The notes beneath the pieces are model-generated. The model searched no databases and was not told the origin of the DNA. It saw only the letters and a list, made by a program, of their open reading frames with translations. Source: Salinispirillum marinum (GTDB taxonomy: Bacteria > Pseudomonadota > Gammaproteobacteria > Pseudomonadales > Natronospirillaceae). Taken from it: a DNA stretch of 64,000 nt. Within the stretch, counting starts at the first letter, position 1; every line of letters begins with the position of its first letter. The position numbers were made by a program, and so were the translations under genes. Location: assembly GCF_042651565.1 (NCBI RefSeq), contig NZ_JBHSDF010000002.1, one strand, 5' to 3'. Positions 44,909-53,547 of the stretch are shown one piece after another.

Positions 44909-45739
44909 TCAGCTGACTGTTGCATTTGAAGATTGAGTCAGCGCATCGCATCGGCCCAGAGTGGGCAGCACACTTTCAAGCACCTTGCCGCCCCCCTTCG
45001 TTCTATGATGACGCCAGTTGGCTTTGTTGCGAATGATGTCAGCTCGAAGGCCTTCAGATATTCTCAGCTGAGTAGGTTCCATCCAAGAAAATATAGACTC
45101 ACCGACAAACTCTTCCGATACGATTTCGACATACTCGTTCTTGCGGATGCCTAGGTAAAGTGGGCCCTTCGAATGCAAGGATTCAAGGAGACTATCGAAC
45201 GAGATGATATGGAAATCTTCGGCCTCGCGAGCCCTGATAAGTCCGCGCCGAAGTTCGCTACCCTCGAACTCTGAGCGTCGGCCATGTACTAAGACATATT
45301 TAATGTGGCATGGATTTCGCGCCATGGGCTTGCGAATTGGCGCAATCGTACCATCTGTAAATCCTGTTAGGTTAGCGGGGTTATCAAACCACGCCCGCCA
45401 CCGTGCAATCTGATCCAGCCCAGCAAGGAATTCCGGGTGCAAGTTATTGCTCTGACCTTTAAAGTATCGTGATCTTGGTTTCTCGATTTCGATCAAAACC
45501 AGATTCCAGTCTGCTGAACTTTTCGACAAGTAAAAGAAGTCTGGAGCGTAATCTTTTGCAAGGGACAGCTTCCTAAGCACCAAGTCAAAATGGATACCGT
45601 GGTTCTGGATGAATTCGCGGGGAATTAGACAGGTGTTTTCTTCCATGAACCTCTGATAGACCTGTTCAGGATGGTTTTCATCCATAAGACTCAAGAATCG
45701 GTCATGAACTGTAGTAATTTTGGCTGGATCAGAATTCAA
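44909..45739 (-). CDS. DUF4263 / Shedu-like nuclease protein
   Basis: 276 residues. The centre has APDFFYLSKSSADWNLVLIE directly continuing into IEKPRSRYF, a PD-(D/E)xK nuclease arrangement (PD, then E-x-E-K) like the DUF4263 domain of Shedu anti-phage proteins. ARWRAWF and VLVHGRRSEF follow. No N-terminal sensor domain of the long Shedu forms is present. Starts at a TTG with AAAGGAG about 9 bases upstream, soon after an attC-like GTTAGGC core. Nuclease and defence roles are inference from the motif. Confidence 0.62.
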   Translation of the reverse strand: MNSDPAKITTVHDRFLSLMDENHPEQVYQRFMEENTCLIPREFIQNHGIHFDLVLRKLSLAKDYAPDFFYLSKSSADWNLVLIEIEKPRSRYFKGQSNNLHPEFLAGLDQIARWRAWFDNPANLTGFTDGTIAPIRKPMARNPCHIKYVLVHGRRSEFEGSELRRGLIRAREAEDFHIISFDSLLESLHSKGPLYLGIRKNEYVEIVSEEFVGESIFSWMEPTQLRISEGLRADIIRNKANWRHHRTKGGGKVLESVLPTLGRCDALTQSSNATVS

Positions 45740-45759
45740 GCGACCTAGCTCCTTTTATT

Positions 45760-45922
45760 GCCTAACAGTTTATTTTTGTGCATAAATACCGAAGCCGTAA
45801 ATCCAAACCCTTGTTTTCCATAGTATTTTTTAGCCCATCCCCAAAAAAACGCATCGACTAAAACCAACTTAGCAGAAAAACGCGAACGCGCAAGCAAAAA
45901 GCCCTGTTCATACTGGTTAGAT
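45760..45922 (-). other. attC-like site (long form)
   Basis: Both core boxes are perfect (GCCTAAC at 45760-45766, GTTAGAT at 45916-45922 on the plus strand) and flanked by CAGT/ACTG pairing. At 163 bases it is longer than most attC sites. An open frame (45745-45993) runs through it, so a gene fragment cannot be excluded. No integrase gene lies between it and thiC. Confidence 0.42.
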
Positions 45923-46137
45923 AACCAGCTTCGCCGCTTCACTACCATCACCCCTTGACGCCCCGCTCCAAAAACTTTAGTTTGCTGGCACAAAATCTTG
46001 TCGGAGTGCGCATTCGCGTTACCGGCACTGGCGGGTGGTATCCGCTCGCTCTAAATGAAACCCTATGCGGCAGGACGCCGCATTGGAGCCCCAGGGATGG
46101 GTTCACGCGTGTTTCATGTGAGCGAGTGGATAGCACA

Positions 46138-46222
46138 ACGCCGTGCCGAAAAACGAATGAGCTGAGATCGCAATTGCGGGATCCGTGGAACCTGATCGAG
46201 TTAAGACTTGCGCAGGAAACAA
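46138..46222 (+). promoter_or_regulatory. Thiamine pyrophosphate (TPP) riboswitch
   Basis: CTGAGATCGCAATTGCGGGAT and the diagnostic GGAACCTGATCGAGTTAAGA followed by TTGCGCAGGAAACAAG match the THI-element core, upstream of thiC. Binding of TPP should repress the operon. The 5' limit is approximate. Confidence 0.9.
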
Positions 46223-46227
46223 GAAGA

Positions 46228-46248
46228 ACCATGCCCAACATGGTTTTT
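46228..46248 (+). terminator. Terminator of the TPP riboswitch platform
   Basis: Stem ACCATG/CATGGT with a five-base loop and TTTT, directly after the riboswitch. This suggests control by premature termination. Confidence 0.65.
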
Positions 46249-46355
46249 GGCCGGTGCTATTTCTTGTGGCATCAGCCGCTGCCCAGCAGCCTTTCACCCA
46301 TAACACCCTAAGCGGTCACTCCGTCTTTCCCTGGCTTCAACCAAGAGAGACTGGA

Positions 46356-48263
46356 ATGACAACAATAGACACCAACCCAACCACCCCTTCTACGCTGGGC
46401 GACCGCGTCGCTAAACTGAGTGCGGACGTAACGCAGCCTCTAAGCGGTTCACGCAAACTGTACTTGCCCGGTTCACGGCCGGATATGCAGGTTGCCATGC
46501 GCGAAATCGTCTTGTCGCCCACGCGCATCGGCCACACCGAGCAATGGGAAGACAACGAGCCCATTCCGGTGTACGACACCTCTGGCCCTTATACGGACCC
46601 CGAAAAAACCGTGGATGTGCGCCAAGGCTTGCCGTCGCTGCGCGGCGCGTGGATTGCCGAACGTGACGACACCGAGTTGCTGTCTGACGTGAGTTCCGAA
46701 TACACCAAAGTGCGCCAGCAGGACATTCGCTTGCAGCATCTGCACTTTGCCGGGCGCAAAACGCCACACCGCGCCAAAGCAGGCCGCAACGTCACGCAAA
46801 TGCACTACGCCCGCCAAGGCATCATCACCCCGGAAATGGAATACATCGCCATTCGTGAAAACATGGGGCGGCAGCGTTTGCGTGCCGAGCATTTACATGT
46901 GCAGCACCCCGGCCAGAATTTTGGTGCCAACCTTCCAACCGATATAACGCCGGAATTTGTGCGTGCCGAAGTCGCGGCGGGGCGTGCGGTGATTCCCGCC
47001 AACATCAACCACCCTGAAATTGAACCCATGATCATTGGGCGCAATTTCTTGGTGAAGGTGAACGCGAACATCGGCAATTCTGCGGTAACGTCGAGCGTGG
47101 AAGAAGAAGTCGAAAAGCTGATTTGGTCTACCCGCTGGGGTGCAGACACGGTGATGGACTTGTCCACCGGCCAAAACATTCATGAAACCCGCGAGTGGAT
47201 TCTGCGCAATTCGCCGGTGCCCATCGGCACGGTGCCGATTTATCAGGCACTGGAAAAGGTGAACGGCGTAGCGGAAGACCTCACCTGGGAAGTGTACCGC
47301 GACACCCTGATCGAACAGGCCGAGCAAGGCGTGGACTACTTCACCATTCACGCCGGTTTGCGTTTGCACCACATTCCGATGACGGCCAATCGAGTCACCG
47401 GCATTGTGAGCCGGGGCGGTTCGATCATGGCGAAATGGTGTTTGGCGCACCACACCGAAAGCTTCTTGTACACGCACTTTGAAGACATCTGCGCCATTAT
47501 GAAGGCGTATGACGTGACCTTCTCGCTGGGCGATGGTCTGCGCCCTGGCAGCATTGCCGACGCCAACGATGAAGCCCAGTTTGCCGAGCTGGAAACGCTG
47601 GGCGAATTGACGAAAATTGCCTGGAAACACGACATTCAAACCATCATTGAAGGCCCCGGCCATGTGCCCATGCACTTGATCAAGGCCAACATGGACAAGC
47701 AGTTAACGAGCTGCGCCGAAGCGCCTTTCTACACCTTGGGGCCGTTGATCACCGACATTTCACCGGGTTATGACCACTTCTCGTCGGGCATCGGCGCGGC
47801 GATGATCGGCTGGTTTGGCTGCGCCATGCTGTGCTACGTCACGCCGAAAGAGCATCTGGGCTTGCCCAACAAAGACGATGTAAAACAAGGTTTGATCACC
47901 TACAAAATTGCCGCCCACGCAGCGGACTTGGCGAAAGGCCACCCCGGCGCACAGATCCGCGACAATGCCATGAGCAAGGCGCGTTTTGAGTTCCGCTGGG
48001 AAGACCAGTTTAATCTCGCCTTAGACCCAGACACCGCGCGCGCCTACCACGACGAAACGCTGCCAAAAGACGGCCACAAGGTGGCGCATTTTTGCTCCAT
48101 GTGCGGGCCGAAATTCTGTTCGATGAAGATCAGTCAGGAAGTGCGCGACATTGCGAATGCCGCTAATGCCGCCAACCCTGACGCCGCGCAAGGCATGGCC
48201 GCGAAATCGGCCGAGTTCCGCGAAACCGGTTCGCAGCTCTATCATCCGGCCACGGAGGACTGA
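46356..48263 (+). CDS. thiC: Phosphomethylpyrimidine synthase ThiC
   Basis: Radical-SAM enzyme that turns AIR into HMP-P. 635 residues. LYLPGSRPDMQVAMREI, RQGIITPEMEYIAIRENMG, TIEGPGHVPMHLIK-type segment (TIIEGPGHVPMHLIKANMDK) and the C-terminal cluster motif CSMCGPKFC are intact. The ATG at 46356 was chosen because homology starts there. First gene of the TPP-controlled operon. Confidence 0.97.
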   Translation: MTTIDTNPTTPSTLGDRVAKLSADVTQPLSGSRKLYLPGSRPDMQVAMREIVLSPTRIGHTEQWEDNEPIPVYDTSGPYTDPEKTVDVRQGLPSLRGAWIAERDDTELLSDVSSEYTKVRQQDIRLQHLHFAGRKTPHRAKAGRNVTQMHYARQGIITPEMEYIAIRENMGRQRLRAEHLHVQHPGQNFGANLPTDITPEFVRAEVAAGRAVIPANINHPEIEPMIIGRNFLVKVNANIGNSAVTSSVEEEVEKLIWSTRWGADTVMDLSTGQNIHETREWILRNSPVPIGTVPIYQALEKVNGVAEDLTWEVYRDTLIEQAEQGVDYFTIHAGLRLHHIPMTANRVTGIVSRGGSIMAKWCLAHHTESFLYTHFEDICAIMKAYDVTFSLGDGLRPGSIADANDEAQFAELETLGELTKIAWKHDIQTIIEGPGHVPMHLIKANMDKQLTSCAEAPFYTLGPLITDISPGYDHFSSGIGAAMIGWFGCAMLCYVTPKEHLGLPNKDDVKQGLITYKIAAHAADLAKGHPGAQIRDNAMSKARFEFRWEDQFNLALDPDTARAYHDETLPKDGHKVAHFCSMCGPKFCSMKISQEVRDIANAANAANPDAAQGMAAKSAEFRETGSQLYHPATED

Positions 48264-48265
48264 GC

Positions 48266-49783
48266 ATGACGGACTCTCGTCCTATCATTTGGAGCATCGC
48301 CGGGTCTGATTCCGGCGGTGGCGCGGGGATTCAGGCCGACATCCTGACCATCAACGCTTTGGGCGGTCATGCTTGCACGCTCATCACCACGCTGACGGCG
48401 CAAAACAGCGTGGGCGTGGCATCGGTGCTGGCGGTCGATGCCCCCATGTTTCAAGCGCAAGCGGATGCTTTGGCGGCTGACCTTCCCCCGGCGGCAATCA
48501 AGATCGGCCTCATCGCCACGCCGTGGCAAATTCGCCTGCTGCATGAATGGTTGCCGCGCTGGAAAGCGCGCTGGCCTGAGGTGCCCGTGGTGCTAGACCC
48601 GGTATTGGTCGCCACCAGCGGCGACAAATTGAGCAGCACCAGTACCTTGCAGGATTTACAGAGTTTGTTGCCAGTGGTTGATGTGCTGACGCCGAATTTG
48701 CCAGAACTGGAAGCCCTGACCGCCCGCGTGGTGCGTTCACCGAAGGACGCGGAGCACGCGGCACGCAGCCTGCTGAAAACCGGCTGCCGGGCGGTGTTGG
48801 TGAAAGGCGGGCATGGCTATGCGGACGAACCCGAAGCCCAACATTCTGTAGACCTGCTGGTCAGCACGGACGCAATGTGGCGCTTTACGCAACCGCACGT
48901 TGCCACCAAGCACACGCACGGAACCGGTTGCACCTTGAGCAGCGCCATTACCACACATTTGGCGCGCGGGCTGTCGGTGCCGGATGCCTGCGCCCTCGCC
49001 AGTGCTTACGTACAACAGGGCTTGCTGCAAGCCTATTCTACGGGCGCCGGGGCAGGCACGCTGGAGCGCCGCCAACGCACGGCCGACTGGTTGCGGTTGG
49101 CGCGTTTGCCAAAGTGCGACCAAGCCTGTACCGACACCCCCGCCCATGAGGCCTTTTTGCCCTGCACCCGCAAGCAAGAGGGCATTTACCCCGTGGTGCC
49201 GGATACCCAATGGCTGCAACGCTTGTTAAAAGCCGGAGCACGAGTCATTCAGTTGCGCGTTAAACATAACAACGCCGGCCGTCTGATACCGGAAATTCGT
49301 ACCGCTATTCAACTTGGTCAACAATACGGCGCACAGGTGTTCATTAACGACCATTGGCAACTGGCGTTGGAGTTGGGTGCTTATGGTGTGCATTTGGGGC
49401 AGGAAGATTTGGCCGATGCCGACCTGCCCGCCTTGCGTCAGGCCGGTATTCGTTTGGGCGTCTCGACCCATGGCTATGCCGAACTGTTGCGTGCTATTGC
49501 TTTGCGCCCCAGCTATGTCGCCTTGGGGCATATTTTCCCGACGCAAACCAAAAAGATGCCGAGCCAACCGCAAGGGCTGGCACGCTTGGCGCATTATCAG
49601 GCGTTGGCTGACGAAGCGGGTATTCCCACCGTCGCCATTGGTGGCATCAAACCGCATCATTTGTCCGACATACGCGCCTGCGGCGTGCGCTGTGTGGCGG
49701 TGGTCACGGCGCTGACCGAAGCAGCAAACCCGGAACAGGCCTTAGCCGAGATGAATCAGGCCTTGGAGGCTTTCAATGATTAG
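48266..49783 (+). CDS. thiDE: Bifunctional HMP(-P) kinase / thiamine-phosphate synthase
   Basis: 505 residues in two domains. ThiD (1-270): SIAGSDSGGGAGIQADILTI, VLDPVLVATSGDKL, VLVKGGHGYADE and HTHGTGCTLSSAITTHLARG. ThiE (310-505): GARVIQLRVKHNNAG, INDHWQLALELGAYGVHLGQ and GHIFPTQTKKMPSQPQGL. Joins HMP-PP with the thiazole phosphate. Lies three bases after thiC; thiS overlaps its end by eight bases. Confidence 0.96.
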   Translation: MTDSRPIIWSIAGSDSGGGAGIQADILTINALGGHACTLITTLTAQNSVGVASVLAVDAPMFQAQADALAADLPPAAIKIGLIATPWQIRLLHEWLPRWKARWPEVPVVLDPVLVATSGDKLSSTSTLQDLQSLLPVVDVLTPNLPELEALTARVVRSPKDAEHAARSLLKTGCRAVLVKGGHGYADEPEAQHSVDLLVSTDAMWRFTQPHVATKHTHGTGCTLSSAITTHLARGLSVPDACALASAYVQQGLLQAYSTGAGAGTLERRQRTADWLRLARLPKCDQACTDTPAHEAFLPCTRKQEGIYPVVPDTQWLQRLLKAGARVIQLRVKHNNAGRLIPEIRTAIQLGQQYGAQVFINDHWQLALELGAYGVHLGQEDLADADLPALRQAGIRLGVSTHGYAELLRAIALRPSYVALGHIFPTQTKKMPSQPQGLARLAHYQALADEAGIPTVAIGGIKPHHLSDIRACGVRCVAVVTALTEAANPEQALAEMNQALEAFND

Positions 49784-49979
49784 TATTCAGATCAACCAAA
49801 CGCCGGTTGAGTTGGTGGCGGCCTGTTCTGTGGAAGAGGCTCTGCGCACCGTGATCGAAACACAAGACGGTATGGCGCTGGCGGTGAATGGCGTTGTGGT
49901 ACCTAAATCCCAATGGCACCAAACGCTGGTAGCACAGGGCGATGAACTGCATTTATTTCGTGCTGTGGCAGGAGGTTAA
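49776..49979 (+). CDS. thiS: Sulfur carrier protein ThiS
   Basis: 67 residues, ubiquitin fold, ending in the required GG (FRAVAGG). The C-terminal glycine is adenylated by ThiF/MoeB and loaded with sulfur for ThiG. No thiF is present in this operon. Confidence 0.94.
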   Translation: MISIQINQTPVELVAACSVEEALRTVIETQDGMALAVNGVVVPKSQWHQTLVAQGDELHLFRAVAGG

Positions 49980-49981
49980 CC

Positions 49982-50749
49982 ATGTTCACACTGGGCGATC
50001 GTACATTCACATCACGCTTATTAACCGGCACGGGCAAGTTTTCTGGCACCAAGCACATGCTGGCGGCGTTGCAGGCCAGCGAAAGCGAACTGGTCACCTT
50101 GGCGCTGAAACGCGTCAGCCTGAATGATCCGGCCGACGACCTGTTCAGCCCCTTAAAAGCCGCAGGTTTTCAATTGTTGCCCAACACGTCGGGCGCATGC
50201 ACCGCGGAAGACGCCATTTTAGCGGCGCATTTGGCGCGTGAAGCCATGGGTACGCCGTGGCTCAAGTTAGAGATTCACCCCGACCCGCGCTATTTGATGC
50301 CCGACCCGATAGAAACTTTAAAGGCCGCCAAAGCCTTAGCGCGCGAGGGCTTCATTGTGCTGCCGTACATTCATGCCGACCCGGTGTTGTGCAAACGCTT
50401 GGAAGACGTGGGTTGCGCGGCGGTGATGCCGTTGGCTGCGCCCATTGGTTCCAATTTGGGGTTAGAAACCCGCGAGTTTCTGCGCATCATCATTGAACAG
50501 GCGCAGGTGCCAGTGATTGTCGATGCCGGTATCGGCGCGCCCAGCCACGCGGCGGCGGCTATGGAATTGGGGGCCGATGCCGTGCTGGTGAATACCGCCA
50601 TTGCTACGGCGGCAGACCCGGTAGCGATGGCAACCGCCTTCAAGCTCGCCGTAATCGCTGGCCGCATGGCGTACGAAGCAGGCTTACCGGGCCAACACCA
50701 GCAGGCGCAGGCGTCGAGCCCGCTCACCGACTTTCTCTTATCCACCTAG
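49982..50749 (+). CDS. thiG: Thiazole synthase ThiG
   Basis: 255 residues, TIM barrel. FTSRLLTGTGKFSGTKHMLA, LVTLALKRVS, LPNTSGACTAEDAI (with the catalytic Lys in WLKLEIHPDP) and DAGIGAPSHAAAAMELGADA are the family's features. Uses ThiS-thiocarboxylate, DXP and dehydroglycine from ThiH. Confidence 0.96.
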   Translation: MFTLGDRTFTSRLLTGTGKFSGTKHMLAALQASESELVTLALKRVSLNDPADDLFSPLKAAGFQLLPNTSGACTAEDAILAAHLAREAMGTPWLKLEIHPDPRYLMPDPIETLKAAKALAREGFIVLPYIHADPVLCKRLEDVGCAAVMPLAAPIGSNLGLETREFLRIIIEQAQVPVIVDAGIGAPSHAAAAMELGADAVLVNTAIATAADPVAMATAFKLAVIAGRMAYEAGLPGQHQQAQASSPLTDFLLST

Positions 50750-50759
50750 GTAATACGCC

Positions 50760-51869
50760 ATGTCCTTTATCGACACCCAAGACGCCTTGAGCTGGGACGC
50801 CGAGCACTTGTCGCTGATGAGTAAAACAGCGGCGGACGTAGAGCGCGCACTGAGCAAAACACAACGCTCGTTCGAGGATTTCAAAGCACTGATCAGCCCG
50901 GCAGCGCGCCCTTATATAGAAGCCATGGCGCAGCAAAGCCAAGCGTTAACGCGCCAGCGCTTCGGCCTGAACCAACAGTTATTCGCGCCACTCTACCTCA
51001 GTAATGCCTGCGCAAACGTATGCACCTATTGCGGTTTTTCGATGGACAATCATCTGCGGCGCAAAGTGCTGAACGCGCAAGAAATCGACCGCGAAGCCGA
51101 TGCGCTGGCAGCCATGGGTTTTCAACATATTCTGCTGGTAACGGGCGAAGCGCCCAAGGTCGCGGGTGTGGACTATTTAGCGGCGGCGTTGCAGCAACTT
51201 CGGCCACGGTTTGCGCAGGTTAGCATGGAAGTGCAGCCGCTCGACCAGCCCGACTATGAACGTCTGCAAAAAGCCGGGCTGCATGGCGTGTTGGTGTATC
51301 AAGAAACCTACCATCGCCGGGTATATGCGGAACATCATCCCGTAGGGAAGAAAGCCGATTTTGACTATCGCTTGGCAACGCCGGAGCGTTTGGGCAATGC
51401 CGGAGTGCATAAAATCGGCTTAGGCGTGTTACTGGGCCTGACCGATTGGCGCACCGACTGCCTGATGATGGCGCACCATTTGCGCTATTTGGAGCAACGC
51501 TATTGGCGCAGTAAGTTCAGTGTGGCTTTTCCGCGTTTGCGACCCGCTGAGGGTGATTATCATGTTGCCCAGCCGATTGGCGACGCCGAACTGGTGCAAT
51601 TGATTTGCGCGTGGCGGCTGTTCAGCCCCGATCTGGAATTGAGCCTGTCTACCCGCGAACGCGCGGAATTCCGTGACCGGCTGCTGCCACTGGGCATCAC
51701 CACAATCAGCGCCGCGTCGAAAACCCAGCCGGGGGGTTATGCGGTGGACGCCGACGCCGCGCTGGAACAGTTTGCAATTGATGATGCGCGCTCGGTGGGT
51801 GATGTGGTTGCGGCGATTAAACACGCCGGTTACCAACCCGTATGGAAGGATTGGCAACCGGGTTGGTAG
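50760..51869 (+). CDS. thiH: Dehydroglycine synthase ThiH (tyrosine lyase)
   Basis: Radical-SAM enzyme that splits tyrosine to dehydroglycine and p-cresol. 369 residues. The cluster motif is CANVCTYCGF (CxxxCxxC), with LLVTGEAPKVAG and VQPLDQPDYERLQKAGLHGV after it. Its presence instead of ThiO means the oxygen-independent route. Last gene of the operon; its stop lies inside a REP-like palindrome. Confidence 0.95.
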   Translation: MSFIDTQDALSWDAEHLSLMSKTAADVERALSKTQRSFEDFKALISPAARPYIEAMAQQSQALTRQRFGLNQQLFAPLYLSNACANVCTYCGFSMDNHLRRKVLNAQEIDREADALAAMGFQHILLVTGEAPKVAGVDYLAAALQQLRPRFAQVSMEVQPLDQPDYERLQKAGLHGVLVYQETYHRRVYAEHHPVGKKADFDYRLATPERLGNAGVHKIGLGVLLGLTDWRTDCLMMAHHLRYLEQRYWRSKFSVAFPRLRPAEGDYHVAQPIGDAELVQLICAWRLFSPDLELSLSTRERAEFRDRLLPLGITTISAASKTQPGGYAVDADAALEQFAIDDARSVGDVVAAIKHAGYQPVWKDWQPGW

Positions 51870-51925
51870 GAGGCCAGCCCTCTGGCCGAAAAATTCGCGC
51901 AGGGGGCTGCACTCCTACAACCAAC
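51862..51925. repeat. REP-like palindrome between convergent genes
   Basis: Outer arms GTTGGTAGGAG and CTCCTACAACCAAC, inner stem GGCCAG-CCCT-CTGGCC. It resembles the TAGGAG...CTCCTA repetitive palindromes of pseudomonads. A likely two-way terminator for thiH and the MscS-like gene. Confidence 0.55.
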
Positions 51926-51962
51926 CCCGTTCGCGCATGCCCGTATAGAAGGTGCCACGCGC

Positions 51963-52520
51963 CTACGACCCCGTCTGCGCCGGTTCTTCATCTTTCGGCT
52001 CTGGCGATTCATCTTTTTTCGGTGGGTGTTTTAACACCACGAGCGGCCGTACGATCAAAAAGTTATTGGGGTAGATGATGGTATTGCCGTCGATATCGCG
52101 CAGTTCAAAATGAAACAAGCCCATATCGATGATCTGGCCTTCCATCGCGTGAGGGCCGTCCACCACGCGGATGTAGGCTCCATGCATTAAACGACCCTGC
52201 GACAACAAAATAAAAAAGCTGGTGATGTTGCTGAGAATGGACCAACTGGCGAACAAGGCCACCCCAATAATGGCAAAAATGGAGGACCCAAGCAGCAACA
52301 GCGTGCGCCAGTCCAGATGCCACAACCACGCCAACAAGATCAGCACCACAAAGGCAAACAAGGTGGTCAGGAACAACTTAACTTTTTGCGCTACGGCGGT
52401 TGCCATGCGTTTGCGTTCAGGCAATAAACGCATGACAGCTTCGACCACCCAGTCACTCAACCAAGGCACCAACACCACCATAGCGATGGACGCCAGAATT
52501 CGTACAATCAAATCGGTCAC
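51963..52520 (-). CDS. Small MscS-like mechanosensitive channel
   Basis: 185 residues with two or three N-terminal membrane spans (LIVRILASIAMVVLVPWLS, VKLFLTTLFAFVVLILLAWL, LLLLGSSIFAIIGVALFAS) and the MscS beta domain (IRVVDGPHAMEGQIIDMGLF). It has a charged tail instead of the usual C-terminal cage. The GTG at 52520 overlaps the upstream stop (GTGA) and has AGGAG 7 bases before it. Confidence 0.8.
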   Translation of the reverse strand: MTDLIVRILASIAMVVLVPWLSDWVVEAVMRLLPERKRMATAVAQKVKLFLTTLFAFVVLILLAWLWHLDWRTLLLLGSSIFAIIGVALFASWSILSNITSFFILLSQGRLMHGAYIRVVDGPHAMEGQIIDMGLFHFELRDIDGNTIIYPNNFLIVRPLVVLKHPPKKDESPEPKDEEPAQTGS

Positions 52521-53401
52521 TGTTTTACTCCTTCGGTAGCCGCCTCTTGCCACTGCACCGCACTCTGGTGCACCAACCACTGACCCAGACGCTGAATGCC
52601 GGGAAGCTCACCCCAATGCTCGGTATCGGTCTGCAACGCATCATGCAGGCCGCGCCAAAGGCCTGGGTGAATATCGCCACGTTCCATTAAACCGTGCAAG
52701 GTATGGGTGAGATCACCCCGACTGGCGGGTAGCGCTTCGCATTGTCGGCACAACGCGGCCGTCCACGCCGATAAAGGTGCTTCTTTGTTTGGGGTTACCG
52801 GCCAGTCCGTTGCACCATTCACCAAGCGGTAACCGCGTTCGGCTTTGTTGATGTCGGACGGCAACACGGGCAAATGCGCCGCCAATTGCTCAGCGACACG
52901 AAACAACGCCTTGGGCGATCCGGATTTCAGTTCCAATTCGATTTCACTCAATGGCAATTCCGCCGCGCCGGTGCTGACCGAGCCCGTGTCCAACACCAGT
53001 TCAATCACGCTGTCGTCAACGGTCAGTACCCACAAACTCCGCGCAAAACGGGTTTCAAAAATAGGGCTAACCGACGCCCGGTTGAGGTCGCTCGGCAACA
53101 CATCCGCCGGTAGCTCGGACCACTCCAATGCGGGCCCCGCCACCGGCATTTCCCATTCCATACGCCGATGCAGTCCGCCCTCTACCTGCCCTTGGGTCTT
53201 TAAGGTTTGCAACCATTGCGTGCCCTTGTTACGCAAGCGCAGGGCCATGCCCGATTGCGTCAGCGTTTGCTCTGGCGTGTCACAATAGATATTGATTAAC
53301 TCAAATCGCTCAGCGGCCAGCCCTTGCAGCAGCGACTGTTCCCGCAAGCGTTCCTGCGCGCTTGGCGGGAGTAACAACTTCAACTCAACTTCCAAACTCA
53401 T
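52517..53401 (-). CDS. CYTH-domain protein (YgiF-like triphosphatase)
   Basis: 294 residues. The N-terminus MSLEVELKLLLPP holds the ExExK signature; tunnel residues follow (ALRLRNKGTQWLQTLKTQG, EIELELKSG). The last 90 residues are helical but too short for a full CHAD domain. Probably an inorganic triphosphatase or polyphosphate-linked enzyme. The ATG at 53401 follows GAGGT by 6 bases. Confidence 0.83.
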   Translation of the reverse strand: MSLEVELKLLLPPSAQERLREQSLLQGLAAERFELINIYCDTPEQTLTQSGMALRLRNKGTQWLQTLKTQGQVEGGLHRRMEWEMPVAGPALEWSELPADVLPSDLNRASVSPIFETRFARSLWVLTVDDSVIELVLDTGSVSTGAAELPLSEIELELKSGSPKALFRVAEQLAAHLPVLPSDINKAERGYRLVNGATDWPVTPNKEAPLSAWTAALCRQCEALPASRGDLTHTLHGLMERGDIHPGLWRGLHDALQTDTEHWGELPGIQRLGQWLVHQSAVQWQEAATEGVKQ

Positions 53402-53468
53402 AGCGCACCTCAATGCATTAACGTTGTATGCCATAAGGCTACCGAGAGCCGCCCAGCTTTACCAGACA

Positions 53469-53482
53469 TTGATAGGGATCAA
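53469..53482 (+). promoter_or_regulatory. FNR/Anr box upstream of hemN
   Basis: TTGAT-AGGG-ATCAA, a perfect match to the FNR/Anr consensus, centred about 72 bases before the hemN ATG. It predicts activation under low oxygen. Confidence 0.85.
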
Positions 53483-53547
53483 TATTCATACCAGCAAACT
53501 CAGGTAGTCTCCTCACATTCATTCTCGACTGTGCAGGAATTTGTTTC

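Noticed and set aside
45745..45993. 82-residue open frame on the minus strand near thiC
   Set aside because: It runs through a block with perfect attC-type core boxes, starts without a clear ribosome site and resembles no family I know. I treat the block as a recombination site, though a gene fragment is possible.
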